Both the position numbers and the translations under genes were made by a program. A stretch of 64,000 nt of DNA, from contig JAWKPM010000014.1 of NCBI GenBank assembly GCA_041390625.1, positions 1-64,000 on the forward strand, written 5' to 3'. The notes beneath the pieces are model-generated. The model was not told the origin of the DNA. It did no database searches and saw only the letters and a program-made list of their open reading frames with translations. Source of the stretch: RBC038 sp041390625 (lineage in GTDB: Bacteria > Chloroflexota > Dehalococcoidia > UBA2979). Positions 60,007-64,000 of the stretch are shown here, one piece after another (within the stretch, counting starts at the first letter, position 1; each line of letters starts with the position of its first letter).

Positions 60007-60105
60007 CAACTCCGTCTCATCTCGAAAGCACGCCCGCCGCGGGCCGCTCATACGGTCGATCGGTAGGTCCGCACTTGCGGATCACAGAGGGAGGAACTGG
60101 ACCGT

Positions 60106-60657
60106 ATGCGAATGTTCACTGGAAAGCGGAAGTTGTGGTTCATCGTGCCGGCGCTGGCAGCCTCGGTGCTCCTGATCGGTGCTTGCTCGTCGGACGACGG
60201 CGAGGACACGGCGACCCCGACCGAGTCGGCTGTGGCCTCCGAGACGGCGACCGAGGCCGCAACGTCCACCGAGACCGCGACCGAGACCGCCACCACCGAG
60301 GGAACCACCACGACCGAGCCGGCCGACTCGACGGTCGTGGCGGGCGAGAGCGCTGACCTCGGCCCGATTCTCACGGACGCGAACGGCCTCACGCTCTACA
60401 TCTTCGCGAACGATGAGACCGGCGTGAGCAACTGCGTCGAGGACACGTGCGTGCAGAACTGGCCGCCGCTGACCGCCGAGGGTGACCCCACCGGCGGCGA
60501 CGGCGTCGACGGTACGCTCGCTGTCATCGAGCGCTCGGATGGCGTCATGCAGGTCACGTACAACGGCTCGCCGCTGTACTACTACATCGGCGACACCGAG
60601 GCCGGTCAGACGACCGGCGAGGGCGTCGGCGGCGTCTGGACCGTCGCCAAGCCGTAG
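60106..60657 (+). CDS. Lipoprotein with secreted-repeat domain (COG4315-like)
   Basis: 183 aa. Lipobox LLIGAC (Cys27), a 55-residue Thr/Ala/Glu linker, then one repeat domain with LTDANGLTLYIFANDE, CVEDTCVQNWPPLTA and YNGSPLYYYIGD, found in secreted lipoproteins of unknown role. GGAGG lies 10 nt before the ATG. Ends just before a strong terminator. Confidence 0.85.
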   Translation: MRMFTGKRKLWFIVPALAASVLLIGACSSDDGEDTATPTESAVASETATEAATSTETATETATTEGTTTTEPADSTVVAGESADLGPILTDANGLTLYIFANDETGVSNCVEDTCVQNWPPLTAEGDPTGGDGVDGTLAVIERSDGVMQVTYNGSPLYYYIGDTEAGQTTGEGVGGVWTVAKP

Positions 60658-60682
60658 CCGCGCGCTGCGCAGTCGACGAAGA

Positions 60683-60706
60683 CGAGGGGGCCACACGGCC
60701 CCCTCG
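60683..60706 (+). terminator. Terminator after the lipoprotein gene
   Basis: CGAGGGGGCC-ACAC-GGCCCCCTCG followed by TTGCGTT; 10-bp perfect stem. Confidence 0.75.
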
Positions 60707-60748
60707 TTGCGTTCGTCTCACCGAGGACGATCCCGCGCCCGCTCCCGA

Positions 60749-60778
60749 TTGACCGAGGCTCGTCGCGCTGCCTAGGAT
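60749..60778 (+). promoter_or_regulatory. Promoter of the his operon
   Basis: TTGACC (60749-60754), 18-nt spacer, TAGGAT (60773-60778). The ATG of the leader peptide follows 7 nt later, so the leader mRNA is probably leaderless. Confidence 0.6.
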
Positions 60779-60785
60779 CATCGCG

Positions 60786-60878
60786 ATGATGAACGTACGC
60801 GACGCACGCGCCCACGTGACGCACCCGCATCACGCCCACGCCCATCCGGGGCCGTCGCGGACGCGCACGCCACGCTAG
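60786..60878 (+). CDS. hisL: Histidine operon leader peptide (30 aa)
   Basis: MMNVRDARAHVTHPHHAHAH then PGPSRTRTPR. Six histidines fall within residues 10-20, the classic sign of a histidine-sensing leader peptide. It starts right after a promoter (leaderless) and is followed by an intrinsic terminator before hisZ. Scarce His-tRNA would stall ribosomes on the His codons and favour read-through into hisZ-hisG. Confidence 0.8.
   Translation: MMNVRDARAHVTHPHHAHAHPGPSRTRTPR
60855..60860 (+). promoter_or_regulatory. Candidate antiterminator arm in the his leader
   Basis: TCGCGG here is complementary to CCGCGA (60904-60909), the 5' arm of the downstream terminator. It lies about 10 nt past the last His codon, so a ribosome stalled in the His run would leave it free to pair. 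Confidence 0.5.
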
Positions 60879-60901
60879 TCATCAGACGTAGCTTGCAGCG
60901 C

Positions 60902-60934
60902 AGCCGCGATGGCCACGACCTTCGCGGCTTTTTT
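60902..60934 (+). terminator. his attenuator (intrinsic terminator)
   Basis: AGCCGCGA / TCGCGGCT, 8-bp stem with a 12-nt loop, followed by six Ts (60929-60934). Located 50 nt before the hisZ ATG and 24 nt after the leader peptide stop. Confidence 0.8.
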
Positions 60935-60984
60935 GTGCCCCTGGCGCCGATGCGTCACGGACGCCCAGCATCGAGACGAGCACG

Positions 60985-62007
60985 ATGACGAACACCTCCA
61001 CCCCGCCTGCCACGTCCGCGGCCATCGAGGCGCTCCGCTCGCGCGGCATGCAGGACCTCGACCCCGCAGCGCTGGCCGCCTTCCGTGCCACCGAGCGCGC
61101 GTTCCTCGAGGTGACCGCGGGCGCGGGCTTCGAGGAGATTCGCACCCCCACCCTCGAACCGCTGCACCTCTACACGAGCAGCGGCGCCCTGTCGCCGCAG
61201 CTGCTCGACCGCGTCTACTCCTTCCTTGACTGGGACGGCTGGAGCGGCGAGCGCGTCGTGCTCCGGCCCGACAGCACGGTCCCTGCTGCGCGCTGGTACG
61301 AGGAGCACCGAACGGCGAATGAGCCATCGAGGCTCTGCTACGTCCAACCCGTCTACCGCTTCGACGCCGCGGGCGGCGATCGCGAGGTCTGGCAGTGCGG
61401 CGTCGAGCTCTTCGGCGTGCCCGCACCCGAGGGCGACACGGAGCTCCTTGGGCTCGCGCTCGACATCGCTGCCAGCCTCGGCATCGAGGCGCCGGTCGTC
61501 GACCTGGCGCACGCCGGCCTCGTGCGCGCTGCGCTCGAGGCGGCCGGCCTCGACCGCGATCGCCAGGTCGAGGTCTACGACCGCCTGCTCGCGGGCGACA
61601 CCGCCGCCGTGGAGCAGCTGCTGCAGGCCCACCCGCAGGGCAGCTCCGCGTTGCGGCTGCTCTTCGGCGTCGATGGTGACACGACCGGCTACCTCGCGAA
61701 CCTGCGCGCGACCCTCGTCGCCGCCGTCCCCGAGGCCGGCGCGGCCGTGGCGGAGCTCGAGGCCGTGGCCGCCGCCCTCGACGCTCGAGGCGCCTCGTAC
61801 CGCGTGCGCCCGGCGGCGGCCCGCAACTTCGAGTACTACACCGGCGTCACGTTCGTCCTCACCGTCGAGGGCCGCGAGTGTCTCGCCGGTGGGCGCTATG
61901 ACGGCCTCGTCGAGGCCATTGGCGGCGCACCAGCGCCGGCGTCGGGCTTTGCCGCCGACGTGCTCGGCCTCGCGGCGCTCTCTCAGCAGAGCGGAGCATC
62001 GAGGTGA
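60985..62007 (+). CDS. hisZ: ATP phosphoribosyltransferase regulatory subunit
   Basis: 340-aa histidyl-tRNA synthetase paralogue that activates short-form HisG and senses histidine. HisRS-like motifs remain (GMQDLDPAALAAFRATERAFLEV; VVLRPDSTVPAARWYEEH; ARNFEYYTGVTFVLTV; LAGGRYDGLVE), without an anticodon domain. Overlaps hisG by GTGA; first structural gene of an attenuated his operon. Confidence 0.92.
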   Translation: MTNTSTPPATSAAIEALRSRGMQDLDPAALAAFRATERAFLEVTAGAGFEEIRTPTLEPLHLYTSSGALSPQLLDRVYSFLDWDGWSGERVVLRPDSTVPAARWYEEHRTANEPSRLCYVQPVYRFDAAGGDREVWQCGVELFGVPAPEGDTELLGLALDIAASLGIEAPVVDLAHAGLVRAALEAAGLDRDRQVEVYDRLLAGDTAAVEQLLQAHPQGSSALRLLFGVDGDTTGYLANLRATLVAAVPEAGAAVAELEAVAAALDARGASYRVRPAAARNFEYYTGVTFVLTVEGRECLAGGRYDGLVEAIGGAPAPASGFAADVLGLAALSQQSGASR

Positions 62008-63440
62008 GCGCGTCGACCGATCTCGTCCGTGTCGCTCTTCCTCGAGGCGACCTCCGCACGCCCCTCGCCGAGCGACTCGACGCCGTCGGCTTCCACGTCG
62101 AGGGCTACGGCTCCGGCGCTCGCACCTACCAATTCGACGTCGATGACCGCCCCGGAGTGCGGGTGCGCGTGTTCTCGGACCGCGACATCCCGATTCAGGT
62201 GGCGCTCGGCCAGTACGACCTGGGCATCGCGAGCCGCGCCTGGATCGACGAGCTGCTCGTGAAGTACCGCCTCGACTCGCTGGTGCCGATTCGTCCCCTC
62301 GACGTCGGGGAGGCGCGCCTCATCCTCGCCGGCGTCGCGGGCATCGATGTCCGAGCGCTCGCGCGAGACCGCGTACTCCGCGTGACCACCGAGTACCCCA
62401 ACCTGGCGGAGCGTCTGCTCAACCGCCTCGGCGTGCCGGACTACCGCCTCTACGACGTGTGGGGCAACGCTGCCGCGTGGCTGCCCGAGGACGCCGACCT
62501 CGCCCTGCTGCCGCCATCGGGCGCCGTGGCCGACGCACTCGAGGAAGTCTTCGAGGCGCATCGAGGCAGCGCGTGGCTCATCGGCAACCGCGACGCCCTG
62601 GGCCGCCGCGACCTGTCGGCCGCGCTCGACCCGCTGCTCCGCCTCCCCGCCGGGGCCCCCGGCGGCGGGCCCGCCGAGCCACGTCCGCTCGGCCTCGCGC
62701 CGGGCCGTCGCTCGATGCCCGGTCGCGACCTCGAGGTGCTGCGCCTCGCGGTCCCGGACGGCCACGCCCAGCGCCACACCGTCGAGGCACTGGCGGCCGC
62801 CGGCATCGCCTTCGAGGGCTACGAGTTCGGTGCCTCGGTGCGTCGCCCGACCTCGGACATTCCGGGTCTCGAGGTGAAGGTGATGCGGCCGCAGGACATG
62901 CCGCGCGCAGTCGCCCTCGGGCGCTTCGACCTCGCACTGACCGGGCGCGACTGGCTCGCCTCGCACCTCGCCACCTTCCCGGCGGCACCCATCGCGGAGC
63001 TGGGCGACCTGGGCCGCTCGAGGTACGAGCTCGGCGCCGTCGTTCCCGAGGACCTGCCGGCCGACACCATCGAGGACGCCATCGCCCACTGGCGCCGCGA
63101 CGACCCGTCGAGGCCCATTCGCGTCGCTTCGGAGTACGTGCCCCTGGCCGACCGCTACGCGCGCGACCGTCACCTCGGGCGCTATCGTGTGATCCCGATC
63201 TCCGGCGCGTCCGAGGGCTTCGTCCCCGACGACGCCGACATCCTCATCGAGGGGTCGGAGACCGGCACGACGCTGCGCGCGAACCGCCTCCGCATGCTGG
63301 ACGTGATCATGATCTCGACGAACTGCATCATCGGCGCGCGCGAGGAGCCTGCGGGCCCTCGAGGTGCGCTCCGTCGCGATCTGGTCGAGCGGCTCGTTGC
63401 CGCCGCCCCGGCTGCGCTCGCGCCGGCCGGAGGCGACTGA
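62004..63440 (+). CDS. hisG: Tandem-duplicated ATP phosphoribosyltransferase
   Basis: First step of histidine synthesis (ATP + PRPP). Short-form HisG is about 210 aa; this protein has 478. Residues 6-197 and 244-445 are two HisG units joined by a Gly/Pro linker. The N-unit keeps ALPRGDL and YDLGIASRAWIDE but its PRPP loop is lost (PPSGAVADAL at 170-179). The C-unit has the intact loop ETGTTLRANRL (419-429) but a degenerate first motif (AVPDGHA). The two units look complementary. Coupled to hisZ by GTGA. Confidence 0.88.
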   Translation: MSASTDLVRVALPRGDLRTPLAERLDAVGFHVEGYGSGARTYQFDVDDRPGVRVRVFSDRDIPIQVALGQYDLGIASRAWIDELLVKYRLDSLVPIRPLDVGEARLILAGVAGIDVRALARDRVLRVTTEYPNLAERLLNRLGVPDYRLYDVWGNAAAWLPEDADLALLPPSGAVADALEEVFEAHRGSAWLIGNRDALGRRDLSAALDPLLRLPAGAPGGGPAEPRPLGLAPGRRSMPGRDLEVLRLAVPDGHAQRHTVEALAAAGIAFEGYEFGASVRRPTSDIPGLEVKVMRPQDMPRAVALGRFDLALTGRDWLASHLATFPAAPIAELGDLGRSRYELGAVVPEDLPADTIEDAIAHWRRDDPSRPIRVASEYVPLADRYARDRHLGRYRVIPISGASEGFVPDDADILIEGSETGTTLRANRLRMLDVIMISTNCIIGAREEPAGPRGALRRDLVERLVAAAPAALAPAGGD

Positions 63441-63441
63441 G

Positions 63442-64000
63442 GTGCCCTCCCTCGGGCAACACATGGGGCGTGCGCTGCGCATCGCCGACCGCCTCGATCA
63501 CCCGGCCATCGAGGCTGATCGCGGCGCGTTCTACCTCGGTGCCACAGCGCCCGACATCCGCGTGATCACGAGGCGGGACCGCCGCGTGACGCACTTCTTC
63601 GACCTCGACCACCTCGAGCACCAGGACTCCGTCGAGCAGATGCTCGTCGAACGCCCCGAGCTCGCGCGCCCTGCCGACCTCGATGCGCACACACGCGCCT
63701 TCATGGCGGGCTACATCACCCACCTCGTACTCGACGAGGTGTACATCGAGACGCTCTATCGCGAGTACTTCGGCGCGCGCTCCGGCATGGCCGACGACCC
63801 CTTCGCGAACGTCCTCGACCGCGCGCTGCAGTTCGAGATGAACAGGCGCGAGCTCGAGGACGGCACGTCCTTCACCGCCATCACCTCCGCGCTGCTCTCC
63901 TCCGACACATCGAACGCCGTCGAGTTCCTCGAGGACGACTACCTCGCCGAGTGGCGCGAGGTCATCCTCGACTTCGCCTCCCAGGGTCCGACGTGGGACC
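63442..64000 (+). CDS. Zinc-dependent phospholipase C-like protein, partial
   Basis: Runs off the right edge; 186 codons visible. PSLGQHMGRALRIADRLDHP, FYLGATAPDIRV, HFFDLD and FMAGYITHLVLDE match the zinc-dependent phospholipase C/S1-P1-like helical family, with metal-ligand His and Asp in the expected positions. GTG 63442 has GGAGG upstream and lies 1 nt after hisG. Confidence 0.75.
   Translation, partial: MPSLGQHMGRALRIADRLDHPAIEADRGAFYLGATAPDIRVITRRDRRVTHFFDLDHLEHQDSVEQMLVERPELARPADLDAHTRAFMAGYITHLVLDEVYIETLYREYFGARSGMADDPFANVLDRALQFEMNRRELEDGTSFTAITSALLSSDTSNAVEFLEDDYLAEWREVILDFASQGPTWD

Noticed and set aside
61983..63482. 499-codon minus-strand ORF opposite hisG
   Set aside because: Antisense shadow; the + strand frame shows HisG motifs in both halves.

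Overview
High-GC bacterial chromosome (about 70% G+C by eye), densely packed with genes on both strands. The gene set (RNase J, family-4 uracil-DNA glycosylase, F420/LLM-type oxidoreductase, HisZ-dependent HisG, the yceD-rpmF-fabD-fabG-nusB-acpP block, a TatB/TatC pair) and many -10 boxes lying 6-9 nt before start codons suggest a Chloroflexota (Dehalococcoidia-like) or less likely Actinomycetota genome. This is inferred from gene content only. No prophage, IS element or CRISPR array was seen; almost everything is core metabolism or information processing.

Layout. 0-5.9 kb: LLM oxidoreductase fragment, tRNA-Glu(CTC), a CcdA-like protein with its halves swapped, a membrane alpha/beta hydrolase, threonine aldolase and a lipoprotein. 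6-12.3 kb (minus): SNase-like nuclease, an unknown protein, two ABC ATPases (one with an AbrB-like tail) and a giant FtsX-type permease. 12.4-20 kb: polA, a frameshifted DUF3800 gene, mutM, a VIT1/CCC1 transporter, an alpha/beta hydrolase lacking its serine, and an S58/DmpA-like peptidase. 20.5-25.5 kb: pantothenate operon panD-panB-panC behind a leader ORF with an internal terminator hairpin, then small regulators and enzymes. 25.8-31.5 kb: yebC-ruvC-ruvA-GGDEF and uvrB. 32-42 kb (minus): ftsK, rnj, udg, tatC, tatB, acpP, nusB, fabG, fabD, rpmF, yceD. 42-50 kb: secreted-type hydrolase, catalytically degenerate serine recombinase in an operon with modABC, RNase P RNA, PNPOx-like and DinB-like genes. 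50-60 kb: cupin, murE-type ligase behind a 10-codon upstream ORF, aminotransferase, acyltransferase-3/SGNH, a 41-aa repeat peptide gene, birA, HAD hydrolase. 60-64 kb: lipoprotein, then a his operon with a six-histidine leader peptide and attenuator, hisZ, a tandem-duplicated hisG, and a zinc-dependent phospholipase C-like gene cut by the window edge.

Four signals stand out. (1) The octamer ATCGAGGC is very frequent and almost always on the + strand whatever the gene direction, as expected of a replichore-polarising or FtsK/Chi-like motif. (2) A dispersed intergenic element (GAA-triloop hairpin, perfect G-quadruplex motif, second GAA hairpin) occurs about eight times, always in the same orientation. 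(3) Translation-linked leaders (hisL, the pan leader ORF, the murE decapeptide) combine leaderless starts, ATGA coupling and attenuators. (4) Several proteins have unusual architecture: duplicated HisG, permuted CcdA, ABC ATPase plus AbrB, dead recombinase, serine-less hydrolase.
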